A stretch of 64,000 nt of DNA from Polaribacter aestuariivivens (GCF_005885675.1 NZ_VANR01000003.1:310001-374000); one strand, 5' to 3'; shown: positions 17,733 through 26,987, numbered from the stretch's first letter. Translations and numbers: made by a program. The notes: generated by a model from the letters alone, not told the origin.

Positions 17733-18728
17733 ATGAAAAAAATTACTTTATTGGCGGTAGTCCTATTAATACTACCATTTTTTATGAACGCACAAGTGCA
17801 TTTTACATTTGACAGTTCCCAAGATGTTATGGGTGATATTGTTATTACTGCAGAAGGTACAAATACCCAAACTTTTACTCTAACAGAGTGGAGTAATGCA
17901 AATAATACCGAGTCTAGTGTAATGTCTTCTTCAATTGTTACAGATTACGAAAGAGGAAGTGTTTTAGAATTAGCAAATAGATATGAGTACGCAGCAGCAT
18001 CATCATTACCAACTACAGGTGATTGGACAATGAGCTACTGGTTTAAATTAAATGAGGTTACCTCATACCAAAGCTATAAAACAGTTTTAAGATCACCTAG
18101 TGAATGTCATGTAGTAGATATTATAAATGTTTCTTGGAATGCAGGTAAATCTGCTTTATATTTAAATAAAATCTCTGGTTTAACCAATGATCAAGGAGAT
18201 GCTTTCGTTCCAGGTGAATGGGTTCATTTAGTATTTGCTTTTGATGAATCTGAAAATGAAATTACATCTTATAGAAATGGTGTATTTTTAGAAACACAAA
18301 ACTACGGAAATACATATCCTTTTGCTTTTCAAAATTACAATGCATGGGTAATTGGTGCTGATTTTGGAAACACACCACCTTCTAGATATGATGATTATAT
18401 GATACATGATGGTATTTTAGATCAGGCAGCAGTTACTTCTTTATATAATAGTCAAGCAGTTTTATCTGTTGATGATAATGTTGCTTTAGAATCGGAAATT
18501 AGTTTATATCCAAATCCAGCACAAAATATGTTTAAGATAGAGGTTGTTGGAAATTTAAAAATATCTGACGTAACTGTTTACAATGCTATTGGTCAAAAGA
18601 AATCGTTAAGAGCTTCTGAATCAAATAAAAATGAATACGATGTAAGTAATTTAGCTTCAGGTTTATATATGGTTAAAATTAGTGATGAAAATGGAAACAT
18701 CACCACTAAAAGACTTATAAAAAACTAA
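17733..18728 (+). CDS. T9SS-secreted LamG/concanavalin A-like domain protein
   Basis: 331-residue secreted protein. A signal peptide ends near residue 20 (FFMNAQVHF). Residues about 22-235 look like a LamG/jellyroll domain (GDWTMSYWFKLNEV, FVPGEWVHLVFAFDESENEI, WVIGADFGN), a fold that usually binds glycans. A T9SS type A sorting domain occupies about 250-331 (LYPNPAQNMFKIEV to MVKISDENG and a basic end). No catalytic motif is evident. It is monocistronic, with its own copy of the regulon promoter and a strong terminator after it, so it is probably a surface or secreted binding partner for the same glycan. Confidence 0.78.
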   Translation: MKKITLLAVVLLILPFFMNAQVHFTFDSSQDVMGDIVITAEGTNTQTFTLTEWSNANNTESSVMSSSIVTDYERGSVLELANRYEYAAASSLPTTGDWTMSYWFKLNEVTSYQSYKTVLRSPSECHVVDIINVSWNAGKSALYLNKISGLTNDQGDAFVPGEWVHLVFAFDESENEITSYRNGVFLETQNYGNTYPFAFQNYNAWVIGADFGNTPPSRYDDYMIHDGILDQAAVTSLYNSQAVLSVDDNVALESEISLYPNPAQNMFKIEVVGNLKISDVTVYNAIGQKKSLRASESNKNEYDVSNLASGLYMVKISDENGNITTKRLIKN

Positions 18729-18748
18729 GTATTATTTATTTAGATTAT

Positions 18749-18785
18749 AAAAACCCATTTTAAAATATTAAAATGGGCTTTTTGT
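18749..18785. terminator. Bidirectional terminator between LamG gene and AraC-type regulator gene
   Basis: Stem CCCATTTTAA / TTAAAATGGG (18754-18763 with 18768-18777), 4-nt loop, T-run after it on the plus strand and an A-run before it that serves the minus strand. The two genes converge here. Confidence 0.85.
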
Positions 18786-18795
18786 TGGAGTATTT

Positions 18796-19683
18796 TTAGT
18801 TAACCTTTTTCTTGTAACTTCTTGGTGATTTGCCCATAAAGTTTTTGAAAATTCTAGAAAAGTATAGTGGGTCATTAAAACCAATTTTAAAGCTTATTTC
18901 TTTAATACTTAAATCTGTACAGTTTAAATATTCACAAGCTTTTTGTGTTTTCTTTAAATTGAAAAAAACCATAATTGGGTATCCCGTACTTTTTTTAAAT
19001 TTTGTGTGTAAATAAGATTTTGAATAGTTAAACTTATCTGCAATTTCATCTAAAGTAAAATTTTTATCTAAATTATTTAGCAAGAAATTTTTTATTGAAT
19101 TTACAATATTTTCGTTGTCATTAGAACTAATAGTAGAATCAAAATCGTGGTAAATGAAATTACTAATAAAATTTAAGCTCAGTAAATTTGCATACTCTAT
19201 CTGGTTCTCTAAATTATTATGACTGAAAAGGGAAAAAATTTTCTCAAAAAGACCTATTTTTTCTTTTGAGAAAGACACATTTTTATAATTATTTATATCC
19301 GTATTTTTATATCTATTGTAAAGTTCTTCAGCAATAGAGCCTTTAAAATGAAACCAATAAATTGTCCATGGATCAGCTTGGTCTGCACTATATTCGTGCT
19401 TTACATTTTTTGGAATAATAAAAAACTCGTTCGGAGCAATTGGATATTTTATATCATCTAATATAATTTCTCCCTTACCTTTTGTACAATAAATAAAAAT
19501 GTACTGACTAGATCCTTTTTTTCTTCTTCTGTAATGATTGTTTGCTTTTGGATAATGACCTAAGTCAGAAACATAAAATAATTTAGTAATTTCATTATTT
19601 TTTGCAATATTAATTATGGATTTAGGTAAAGAAATCATTTTTTGGCCTAAAAATCCTTCTTTTAAGGCTGTAGCTTCTGTCAT
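18796..19683 (-). CDS. AraC-family transcriptional regulator
   Basis: Probable sugar-sensing activator of the surrounding polysaccharide locus. 295 residues: an N-terminal cupin-type ligand-binding domain at about 40-130 (FIYCTKGKGEI, then PNEFFIIPKNVKHEYSAD) and a C-terminal double helix-turn-helix at about 190-292 (FTLDEIADKFNYSKSYLHTKFKKS; DLSIKEISFKIGFNDPLYFSRIFK; ending SPRSYKKK). It has no membrane segment and is not a hybrid two-component sensor, so it should sense a cytoplasmic ligand such as an oligosaccharide or galactose. It is the only regulator encoded inside the locus and is set against the six tandem-motif promoters around it. A lone half-site GTCCAT lies 69 bp upstream of its start (19752-19757). 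Confidence 0.9.
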   Translation of the reverse strand: MTEATALKEGFLGQKMISLPKSIINIAKNNEITKLFYVSDLGHYPKANNHYRRRKKGSSQYIFIYCTKGKGEIILDDIKYPIAPNEFFIIPKNVKHEYSADQADPWTIYWFHFKGSIAEELYNRYKNTDINNYKNVSFSKEKIGLFEKIFSLFSHNNLENQIEYANLLSLNFISNFIYHDFDSTISSNDNENIVNSIKNFLLNNLDKNFTLDEIADKFNYSKSYLHTKFKKSTGYPIMVFFNLKKTQKACEYLNCTDLSIKEISFKIGFNDPLYFSRIFKNFMGKSPRSYKKKVN

Positions 19684-20092
19684 TTTTTACTTATTAATAA
19701 TTTTTTGCATTACAAATTATGTAAATATATAAAAATAATTTAAGTATTTAAGTCCATATAAAATTAATAAATAAAAAAAATAATTTTAATTTTTTGATTT
19801 ACTTTAATGTTATTATTGGTTTTTAGAGGGTTTTTTGCGTTTGTTTTATGAAAAAAAAAATTAAAAAAGGAGTAATAAAGTCCATATATTGGGTTTTTAT
19901 GTCTATTTATTGAGTTCTTTAAATTATTTACTTTGTATAAATAGCGCTTTTAAATTGTATTATTTATAAAAAAAGTAATTTAAAAATTAATAAATCAAAA
20001 TTTTTAAGAATTTTATGTTTTAATTTTTCTAAAATAAAAACACTTTTTTAAGAAAATTATCTTTTTTCAGGTGCAATTCTAACAATTGTAAC
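19684..20092. other. Divergent regulatory region between AraC-type gene and lipoprotein glycosidase gene
   Basis: 409 bp, extremely AT-rich and without a plausible gene. It holds the regulator's upstream region, a lone half-site GTCCAT (19752-19757) and regulon promoter C (19880-19935). After the -7 box of promoter C there is an unusually long leader of about 150 bp before the next ATG, rich in A and T runs and with no obvious hairpin. Confidence 0.6.
19880..19935 (+). promoter_or_regulatory. PUL regulon promoter C (tandem RTCYAT motif plus -7 box)
   Basis: Half-sites GTCCAT (19880-19885) and GTCTAT (19901-19906), 21 bp apart, then TTACTTTG at 19928-19935, one mismatch to TAnnTTTG, again 27 bp from the second half-site. 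It drives the lipoprotein glycosidase at 20093. Confidence 0.72.
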
Positions 20093-21493
20093 ATGAGAAA
20101 TCTAAAAATAAATTTTATAACATTTTTTTTATTGAATATTTTATTTTTTTCTTGTAGTTCGAGTGAAACTCAAGTGCCTGAAGAAGATGATAGGGGAGAT
20201 GTAATTATTTCTCCTGAAATAATCCTAACAGTCAACACTAATGATGGCATAGATATAAATCCAGAAATTTTCGGAGTAAATAATGATTGGAGGCAGATAA
20301 CCAATGTGGGTTTTTCAAACTTTTCAAATACTTTAAAAAGTATTAATTCAACTTTAATAAGATATCCTGGAGGTTGGGAATCTGAGTATTATAATTGGGA
20401 TACAAACAGTACACCCAATTGGAATAATAAACCGAATGTTCCTGGTGCATCTATACAAACATTAAAAAATAATAGTAGTAATTACAGTATAGTTATACCA
20501 ACTGCAGATGCAATGAATGAAGAAATTGGCTCCTCAAAGTTTAATATTGCAATAGAAAATTTAAAAACAACTGCAGAAAAAGCAATTACAAAATCAAATA
20601 TAAAAGATGGTATTGTAGAAATAGGAAACGAATGGTGGTTGCAGTATGCAGGTGGTGTTACTAGGTTAGAAAAACTTAATAAATACACAAATATAGCAAT
20701 GAATTTAGCAGAATTTATTGCAGAAAATTTTCCAAATAGAACTTTTAAATTGCTTGTAAATGGAGATTATACCCAGCCAAATGAGTTTACTTTAATGAAA
20801 AGTAAATTTACAAAGGCATACAATCAAATAGATGGTATTGCTTTACATACTTATGTAGGTTATCAATCTACTACACATAGTATGGCTAATTTAGAACAAC
20901 GAATAAAAGAGTGTGCAAACAATTTTAATCCCCAAAAAAACTTTATTTATTTATCTGAATGGATGCCGTCAAGAGATTATAATGAAAGAGCTTTGTACAT
21001 GCAGGCAGCAAACATTATTCCAGATATTATACAAATTTATGCAAGATCTGGAGCAAACGCAGCTGCTTATTGGTCCCCAATAAATAGTTCTATTCCAGGG
21101 TTAGGTTTAACAAACTGGAATTATTCTTTAGTCTATCCTGTAGGTCAAATATTTGGAGAGCTTGCTGAGTCTTACAAAGGAAAATCCCTAAAAACAACTT
21201 CTAATAAATTTCATATTTCAGCCTCTTTAAATGATAATGAAACTGTAGTTTTATTTATTACAGGTGGCAATCAGCCTTTTGCTAAAGTTGGTGTAGTGCT
21301 AGAAGGTTTTGAAATAGGTAGTATCGAAAGTGTAAAACGCTTTCTTCCTTCAAATTATTCAGAAACTAATAGGGCAGAACCTTATGTGGAAGAAATTTCG
21401 GAAGCAGTAATAAACAAAAACAATCAAGTTGTAGTTGCTATTAATAAAGAGTGTAAATATCAAATATACAAACTAGTTTTAAAAAGAAAATAA
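20093..21493 (+). CDS. Lipoprotein clan GH-A glycoside hydrolase (GH39/51/79-like)
   Basis: 466-residue surface or periplasmic enzyme. The lipobox cysteine is C21 (ILFFSCSSSE). The chain shows a retaining GH-A barrel: substrate-strand motif STLIRYPGGWESEYYNW at 86-102 (IRYPGG is shared with GH51 and GH79-type enzymes), acid/base E180 in VEIGNEWWL, IDGIALHTYVGY near 246-257, and nucleophile E289 in IYLSEWMPS. Residues about 370-466 form a beta-sandwich typical of these families. No T9SS tail. The exact family and sugar released (arabinose, glucuronic acid or galactose units) cannot be fixed by eye. It is a single gene under regulon promoter C; the big operon begins about 100 bp later with its own promoter. 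Confidence 0.7.
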   Translation: MRNLKINFITFFLLNILFFSCSSSETQVPEEDDRGDVIISPEIILTVNTNDGIDINPEIFGVNNDWRQITNVGFSNFSNTLKSINSTLIRYPGGWESEYYNWDTNSTPNWNNKPNVPGASIQTLKNNSSNYSIVIPTADAMNEEIGSSKFNIAIENLKTTAEKAITKSNIKDGIVEIGNEWWLQYAGGVTRLEKLNKYTNIAMNLAEFIAENFPNRTFKLLVNGDYTQPNEFTLMKSKFTKAYNQIDGIALHTYVGYQSTTHSMANLEQRIKECANNFNPQKNFIYLSEWMPSRDYNERALYMQAANIIPDIIQIYARSGANAAAYWSPINSSIPGLGLTNWNYSLVYPVGQIFGELAESYKGKSLKTTSNKFHISASLNDNETVVLFITGGNQPFAKVGVVLEGFEIGSIESVKRFLPSNYSETNRAEPYVEEISEAVINKNNQVVVAINKECKYQIYKLVLKRK

Positions 21494-21511
21494 ACCTTTT
21501 TGAGTAGTATT

Positions 21512-21567
21512 ATCCATGTTTTTGATTTTAGCATCTATTTTATCAGTATTAATTTCTTTTATATTTG
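21512..21567 (+). promoter_or_regulatory. PUL regulon promoter D (tandem RTCYAT motif plus -7 box)
   Basis: Half-sites ATCCAT (21512-21517) and ATCTAT (21533-21538), 21 bp apart, then a perfect TATATTTG at 21560-21567, 27 bp from the second half-site. The -7 box ends 22 bp before the ATG of the first gene of the 14-gene catabolic operon. Confidence 0.8.
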
Positions 21568-21589
21568 AAAACATTTATTATTTATAAGA

Positions 21590-23167
21590 ATGAAAATAAA
21601 AATTTACAAACATAATATTGTCTATATTTTTACAGCGATTACACTTTTTTTCGCTGTAAAAACAAATTTATATAGCCAAACATTAGAAATTGTAATAAAC
21701 CCCAACAAAAATTTTCAAAAAATAAAAGGGTTTGGTGCTTCAGATGCATGGCGTTGTCAGTTTGTAGGTTTGAATTGGCCAGATGAAAAAAAAGAAAAAA
21801 TGGCTGAATTATTATTTAGCCAAGAATTAGATGATGAAGGAAATCCGAAAGGAATTGGATTGTCTTTTTGGCGTTTTTACATTGGAGCAGGTACTGCAGA
21901 ACAAGGAAAAAACTCTGATATTAAAAATGAATGGAGAAGAGCAGAATCTTTCGTAGATGCAGATGGGAATTATGATTGGAGCAGGCAAAAAGGCCAACAA
22001 TGGTTTTTAGAAAAAGCCAAATCTTATGGTGTAGAAAATTTTTTAGCATTTTCTATTTCAGCACCTGTTCATTGGACTTTAAATGGAAAGGGATATAATT
22101 CTGATTTAAAATCGGGACGAATAAATTTAAGAAAAGATAAGTTTGATGATTACGCCTCTTTTATGGTGCAATTTTTAAAATATTTTGATGATCAAGGAAT
22201 TTCTTTTGATTACTTAAGTCCAATTAACGAACCACAATGGGAATGGGAAAAGAAAACTCAAGAAGGTACACCAGCAACAAATAAAAACGTTTTAGAGATT
22301 GCTAAATTAGTAAGTAATCATATCGAAAAAAATGATTTGTCTACTCAGATTGTAATAACAGAAGCTGCAGATTTACGTTTTCTATACTCAAATCATGGTA
22401 GATCTTCCAGAGGAAATCAAATAGATTATTTTTTTAATGATAATGTAAATATTAAAAATTTAGATAGAACAATTACTGGTCATAGCTATTTTACAACATG
22501 GCCTGTAGAAAATTTAATTGCTGTAAGACAAAACTTAAACAAGAAATTAAATAAATATCCCAATCTCGATTATTGGCAAAGTGAGTTTTGTATTCTTGAA
22601 AAAAATGATGATGTAAAAGGTGGTCCAAAAAGAGATTTAGGAATAGCAACAGCACTTTATGTTGCACGTGTAATGCATGCAGATTTAACTCTGGCAAACG
22701 CAAGTTCTTGGCAATGGTGGACAGCGATAACAAATGCAAATTATAAAGACGGACTTATTTATTTAGATACCGGTAATAAGGATGATATGTACAATTTAAA
22801 TTCTTTAAAGTTTGATGGTAATTTTCACGAATCGAAACTATTATGGGCTTTTGGAAACTACTCTAAATTTATCAGACCAGGTATGGTGCGTGTAGAAACT
22901 TCATCAAATAATAAGCTTTCATTGAAAGAACAATATCAAAATGTAATGCATTCTACATATTTAAACCCAACAACATCAGAGTTGACTACTGTAATAATCA
23001 ATTATAGTGATGAAGATGAAAAAATAAATTTTAAAAATTTAGATATTAATAAAATGTACGTGACTTCTTCTGATAAAAATTTAGAAAAAGTTTCAATAAA
23101 TAAAAGTGATGATTTGGTTATTAAAGCAAAATCAGTAAACACAATCATAGGATATTTAAAAAAATAG
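21590..23167 (+). CDS. Secreted GH30-like glycoside hydrolase (possible endo-beta-1,6-galactanase)
   Basis: 525 residues with a signal peptide to about residue 29 (TNLYSQ). The mature protein starts with the small beta-sandwich plus barrel arrangement of GH30 (IKGFGASDAWRCQFVGLNW at 45-63; the GFGAS segment is a GH30 hallmark). Acid/base E214 is in SPINEPQWEWE and nucleophile E332 is in YWQSEFCIL; SISAPVHWT (155-163) and SSWQWWTAI (about 366-374) line the site. The overall layout is like GH30 subfamilies that cut beta-1,6-galactan. No T9SS tail and no lipobox, so it is probably periplasmic. It is the first gene of the large operon, 1 bp from the next gene. Confidence 0.75.
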   Translation: MKIKIYKHNIVYIFTAITLFFAVKTNLYSQTLEIVINPNKNFQKIKGFGASDAWRCQFVGLNWPDEKKEKMAELLFSQELDDEGNPKGIGLSFWRFYIGAGTAEQGKNSDIKNEWRRAESFVDADGNYDWSRQKGQQWFLEKAKSYGVENFLAFSISAPVHWTLNGKGYNSDLKSGRINLRKDKFDDYASFMVQFLKYFDDQGISFDYLSPINEPQWEWEKKTQEGTPATNKNVLEIAKLVSNHIEKNDLSTQIVITEAADLRFLYSNHGRSSRGNQIDYFFNDNVNIKNLDRTITGHSYFTTWPVENLIAVRQNLNKKLNKYPNLDYWQSEFCILEKNDDVKGGPKRDLGIATALYVARVMHADLTLANASSWQWWTAITNANYKDGLIYLDTGNKDDMYNLNSLKFDGNFHESKLLWAFGNYSKFIRPGMVRVETSSNNKLSLKEQYQNVMHSTYLNPTTSELTTVIINYSDEDEKINFKNLDINKMYVTSSDKNLEKVSINKSDDLVIKAKSVNTIIGYLKK

Positions 23168-23168
23168 C

Positions 23169-24776
23169 ATGAAGAATATTTTTAAAATAACGATTAAATT
23201 AACGCTAGGTATTTTTATTACAGCTACAGTTTTACAAGCGTGTAAAAGTAAAAGTGTATCAGAAAAAAAAGAAGTTAAAAAACCTAATGTGGTTTTTATT
23301 CTTGCAGATGATTTAGGGGCACATGATCTTAGTTTTGCAGGAAGTAATTATTACGAAACACCAAACATTGATGCTATTGCAAAAGAAGGTGTAGAGTTTA
23401 CTCAAGGATATGCTGCAGCACAAGTTTGTAGTCCCTCTAGAGCTAGTGTGTTAACAGGTAAAAACACAGCACGTCATGGAATTACAGATTGGATAGGTGC
23501 ATTAACTGGAGAAAAGTGGGGAAAAAGACAAAATACCAAAGTATTACCACCAGAATATATTCATGCAATTCCAGAAGAAGATATTACACTAGCCGAAGCT
23601 TTTAAATCTGGAGGCTATAAAACCTTTTTCGCTGGAAAATGGCATGTAGGAGATGAGCCTTACTCGCCAGAAAATAACGGTTTCGATATTAATGTTGGTG
23701 GTTGGGAAGTTGGAAGCCCAAAAGGAGGCTTTTATGCACCTTGGGAAAATCCAAAGTTAGATTATAAATATGAAGGTGAAAACCTAACCAAAAGACTAGC
23801 TATAGAAACAGCAGATTTTATTTCTGCTAATAAAGATGAACCATTTTTTGCTTTCTTATCTTTTTATGCAGTTCATGGACCAATTGAAACTACACAAGAA
23901 AAGTGGAATAAATATCGAAACAAAGCAGAAGCACAAGGAATTTCAGAAAAAGGTTTTGAAATGGAGCGTATTTTACCCATAAGAACTGTTCAAGACAACC
24001 CTATTTATGCTGGTTTAGTAGAGTCTATGGATGATGCTGTTGGTGTAGTTTTAAAAAGGTTAAAAGAATTAGGTTTAGACGAAAATACAATTATTGTTTT
24101 TACTTCAGATAATGGAGGTGTTGCAAGTGGTGATGCTTTTTCTACTACAAATTTTCCATTGAGAGGAGGTAAAGGATATCAATGGGAAGGTGGTATAAGA
24201 GAACCTTATTTGATAAAAGCGCCTATGCTAAAAAATGCACCAAAATCTATTAATTATCCAGTTACTGGAGTAGATTTTTATCCAACTTTATTGGATTTGG
24301 CAGGCATTTCTAAAAGCGAAAAACAAACCATAGATGGTGTTAGTTTGGTTCCGTTATTAAAAGGTGAATCTTTAGATAATCGTGCTTTATTTTGGCATTA
24401 TCCACATTATGGAAACCAAGGAGGAGAGCCAGTAAGTATCATTAGAAAAAATGAATATAAATTAATTCATTATTATGAAGATGGACGTGATGAGTTATAC
24501 AATTTAAGTACAGACCCAAAAGAAGTAAACGATATTGCTAAAGAAAACGAAACTATTGCAAAAAATTTACGCACAGAATTAAATACTTATTTAAAAAGTG
24601 TTGATGCAAAAGTACCTACTGTAAATAAAAATTATGATGCTAAAAAAGCAGAAGAATTATACAATAGAAGAAAAACAAGGATGCTTCAAAATTTAGAAAA
24701 TCAGCGTAAAAACTTCTTGAAGAAAGATTTTAAACCAAACGAAGATTGGTATAATAGCAGTTTAACCAAAGACTAA
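23169..24776 (+). CDS. Lipoprotein arylsulfatase-type sulfatase (S1 family)
   Basis: Formylglycine sulfatase that would remove sulfate esters from a polysaccharide. 535 residues, lipobox cysteine C25 (TVLQACKSK). Metal-binding ADDLG has D47 and D48, the maturation motif is CSPSRASVLTGK with C87 as the residue converted to formylglycine, and KWHVG (about 158) and FTSDNGGV (near 314) are the other metal/sulfate contacts. The C-terminal subdomain includes ALFWHYPHYGNQ near 400. Only 1 bp separates it from the GH30 gene before it. It is one of four sulfatases in the same operon. No formylglycine-generating enzyme is encoded in the window. The linkage it acts on is unknown. Confidence 0.92.
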   Translation: MKNIFKITIKLTLGIFITATVLQACKSKSVSEKKEVKKPNVVFILADDLGAHDLSFAGSNYYETPNIDAIAKEGVEFTQGYAAAQVCSPSRASVLTGKNTARHGITDWIGALTGEKWGKRQNTKVLPPEYIHAIPEEDITLAEAFKSGGYKTFFAGKWHVGDEPYSPENNGFDINVGGWEVGSPKGGFYAPWENPKLDYKYEGENLTKRLAIETADFISANKDEPFFAFLSFYAVHGPIETTQEKWNKYRNKAEAQGISEKGFEMERILPIRTVQDNPIYAGLVESMDDAVGVVLKRLKELGLDENTIIVFTSDNGGVASGDAFSTTNFPLRGGKGYQWEGGIREPYLIKAPMLKNAPKSINYPVTGVDFYPTLLDLAGISKSEKQTIDGVSLVPLLKGESLDNRALFWHYPHYGNQGGEPVSIIRKNEYKLIHYYEDGRDELYNLSTDPKEVNDIAKENETIAKNLRTELNTYLKSVDAKVPTVNKNYDAKKAEELYNRRKTRMLQNLENQRKNFLKKDFKPNEDWYNSSLTKD

Positions 24777-24790
24777 TAATTTTAAATATC

Positions 24791-26206
24791 ATGATAGAAA
24801 ATCAATCCATAAAAACAGAAAAAACAAAATTTAATTTTACCTATTTGCTTTTCTTAGCATTAGCTTCTGCTATGGGTGGCTTTTTATTTGGTTATGATTG
24901 GGTAGTTATAGGTGGTGCAAAACCATTTTACGAATTGTATTTTGATATTAGTGAGTTACCAACGTTACAAGGTTGGGCAATGAGTAGTGCTTTAATTGGG
25001 TGTATTTTTGGAGCTATTATTTCTGGTTTCTTTGCAGATAAATTTGGTAGAAAAATACCATTAATCATTGCAGCAGTATTATTTACATTATCTGCATTTG
25101 GTACTGGTTACGTAGATAATTTTACACCTTTTATTTTTTATAGGTTGTTAGGTGGTTTGGGTATTGGTTTAGCTTCAACACTATCACCAATGTACATTGC
25201 AGAAATTGCACCAGCAAAATATAGAGGGCAGTTTGTAGCGATAAATCAATTGACTTTGGTTATCGGAATTTTAGTAGCTCAAATTGCAAATTATTTAATT
25301 GCAGAACCTGTTTTAGATGAAGCAACTATGTTAGCTTCTTGGAACGGACAAACAGGTTGGAGATGGATGTTTTGGGCAGAATTAATTCCGGCAGGTTTAT
25401 TCTTTGGCTTAATGTTTTTAGTACCTAAGAGCCCTCGTTTTTTAATGAAAATGAACAATGAAGTAGCAGCAAAAAATGTATTGGCTAAAATTGGTGGAGA
25501 AGCTTATGCAGAACAAGAAGTAAAAAATATTGCTTTAACATTAAAAGAAAGCGGAACTGCAAAAATCAATTTTTCCGACTTTAAAAGTCCTAAAGTAAAA
25601 CCCATATTAATTGTTGGTATTGTACTGGCTATTTTCCAGCAATGGTGTGGTATTAATATAATTTTTAACTATGCTGAAGAAATTTTTACAGCAGCAGGTT
25701 ACACAGTGGGTGACATGTTATTCAATATTGTTATTACAGGAAGTGTAAATCTAATTTTTACCATCATCGCTATGAGAACTGTAGATAGTTGGGGACGAAG
25801 AAAGTTAATGCTTTTCGGCTCAATTGGTTTAGGTTTGGTGTATGCTATTTTAGGAGGTGCATATTTTATGCAATATACAGGTTGGCCTGTTTTAGTATTG
25901 GTGCTTACGGCAATTGCAATCTATTCAATGTCTTTAGCACCAATTACTTGGGTAGTTTTATCAGAAATTTTTCCAAATAAAATTAGAGGAGTTGCCATGT
26001 CTATAGCAACATTTGCTTTATGGGTGGCTTCTTTTATATTAACATTTACATTTCCAATTTTAAATGATGCTTTAGGAGCTTCAGGTACATTTTGGGTGTA
26101 TAGTGTTATTTGTGTGTTAGGCTTTTTATTCATCAAAAATAAATTGCCAGAAACGAAAGGAAAGAGTTTAGAAGAAATTGAAATTGAGTTAACGAAAGAT
26201 AAATAA
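24791..26206 (+). CDS. MFS sugar/proton symporter (sugar porter family)
   Basis: Inner-membrane importer of a monosaccharide, 471 residues, 12 predicted membrane helices. Sugar-porter signatures are all present: GFLFGYDW in TM1 (about 31-38), GFFADKFGRKIP (about 81-92), RLLGGLGIGLASTLSPMYIAEIAPAKYRG (113-141), VPKSPRFLMK (210-219), the TM7 segment FQQWCGINIIFNYAEEIF and the closing LPETKGKSLEEIE. These match XylE/GalP/AraE-type proteins. In this operon galactose is the most likely cargo, feeding the GalM-GalK-GalT enzymes encoded upstream; this is inference from context. Confidence 0.9.
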   Translation: MIENQSIKTEKTKFNFTYLLFLALASAMGGFLFGYDWVVIGGAKPFYELYFDISELPTLQGWAMSSALIGCIFGAIISGFFADKFGRKIPLIIAAVLFTLSAFGTGYVDNFTPFIFYRLLGGLGIGLASTLSPMYIAEIAPAKYRGQFVAINQLTLVIGILVAQIANYLIAEPVLDEATMLASWNGQTGWRWMFWAELIPAGLFFGLMFLVPKSPRFLMKMNNEVAAKNVLAKIGGEAYAEQEVKNIALTLKESGTAKINFSDFKSPKVKPILIVGIVLAIFQQWCGINIIFNYAEEIFTAAGYTVGDMLFNIVITGSVNLIFTIIAMRTVDSWGRRKLMLFGSIGLGLVYAILGGAYFMQYTGWPVLVLVLTAIAIYSMSLAPITWVVLSEIFPNKIRGVAMSIATFALWVASFILTFTFPILNDALGASGTFWVYSVICVLGFLFIKNKLPETKGKSLEEIEIELTKDK

Positions 26207-26215
26207 TTTATTAAA

Positions 26216-26983
26216 ATGATATTTTATTTAAAGAAAATAAACATATTTTTTGCGTTAAGCTTTTTACTAAGCGTGAACTTTGCTTGTGCGCAACAAAAAA
26301 TAAATACGTCTTTAAAACAAGATATTTCTGAGACATATTTAGATTCCATTAAGGTAAAGCTGAAGAAAAAATGGCCAAATAACGAATTTGTGAACTTGGT
26401 TTTTCACGGGCATTCTGTGCCAACAGGTTATACTACAAAAGGTGTCGTAGATCGTTTGCAGGCATATCCTTTTAGAACATTAAAAAAAGTAAACGACTAT
26501 TATCCGTATTCTGTAGTAAATACAATTACAACATCAATTGGTGGTGAGCAATCAGAACAAGGTGCCAAAAGATTTAAAACAGAGGTTTTAAATTACAAAC
26601 CAGATGTGCTTTTTATAGATTATGCTTTAAATGATAGAGGTATAGGTTTAGAACGAGCGAAAATTGCTTGGGAACAGATGATTCAAGAAGCTCTGGCTTA
26701 CGGAACAAAAGTAGTTTTACTAACTCCAACTCCAGATTTAAGGGAAGATATTACTTCAGAAGATACACCTCTTGCAAAACATAGTGCTCAAATAAGAGCT
26801 TTGGCAAAAAAATACAATGTAGGTTTAATAGATAGTTACTTGTTATTTAAAGAATTAGCTATGACAGAACCTTTAATAGGATATATGTCACAAAATAATC
26901 ATATCAATCAAAAAGGGCATCAATTTGTGGCAGATGCAATTTTTGAATATTTTAAAAATCAACCAAACAATAAAAATAAATAA
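26216..26983 (+). CDS. Secreted SGNH/GDSL-like hydrolase
   Basis: 255-residue protein with a signal peptide (cut near residue 26, FACAQQ). The SGNH fold can be followed: block I is VFHGHSVPTG with S67 as nucleophile and His66 in place of the usual Asp of GDS; block III is FIDYALNDRG with N139; block V is SQNNHINQKGH with H229, but the position three residues before it, normally Asp, is Gln226. Members are often carbohydrate esterases (acetyl or other acyl groups), and GHSVP-type variants are known in polysaccharide loci. It sits 9 bp after the transporter gene and 4 bp before a GH2 gene. It might remove an acyl ornament from the glycan. Confidence 0.75.
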   Translation: MIFYLKKINIFFALSFLLSVNFACAQQKINTSLKQDISETYLDSIKVKLKKKWPNNEFVNLVFHGHSVPTGYTTKGVVDRLQAYPFRTLKKVNDYYPYSVVNTITTSIGGEQSEQGAKRFKTEVLNYKPDVLFIDYALNDRGIGLERAKIAWEQMIQEALAYGTKVVLLTPTPDLREDITSEDTPLAKHSAQIRALAKKYNVGLIDSYLLFKELAMTEPLIGYMSQNNHINQKGHQFVADAIFEYFKNQPNNKNK

Positions 26984-26987
26984 TACA

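Noticed and set aside
19752..19757. Single GTCCAT upstream of the AraC-type gene as a full operator
   Set aside because: A lone hexamer without a partner at 21 bp on either side can occur by chance; mentioned only as possible autoregulation.
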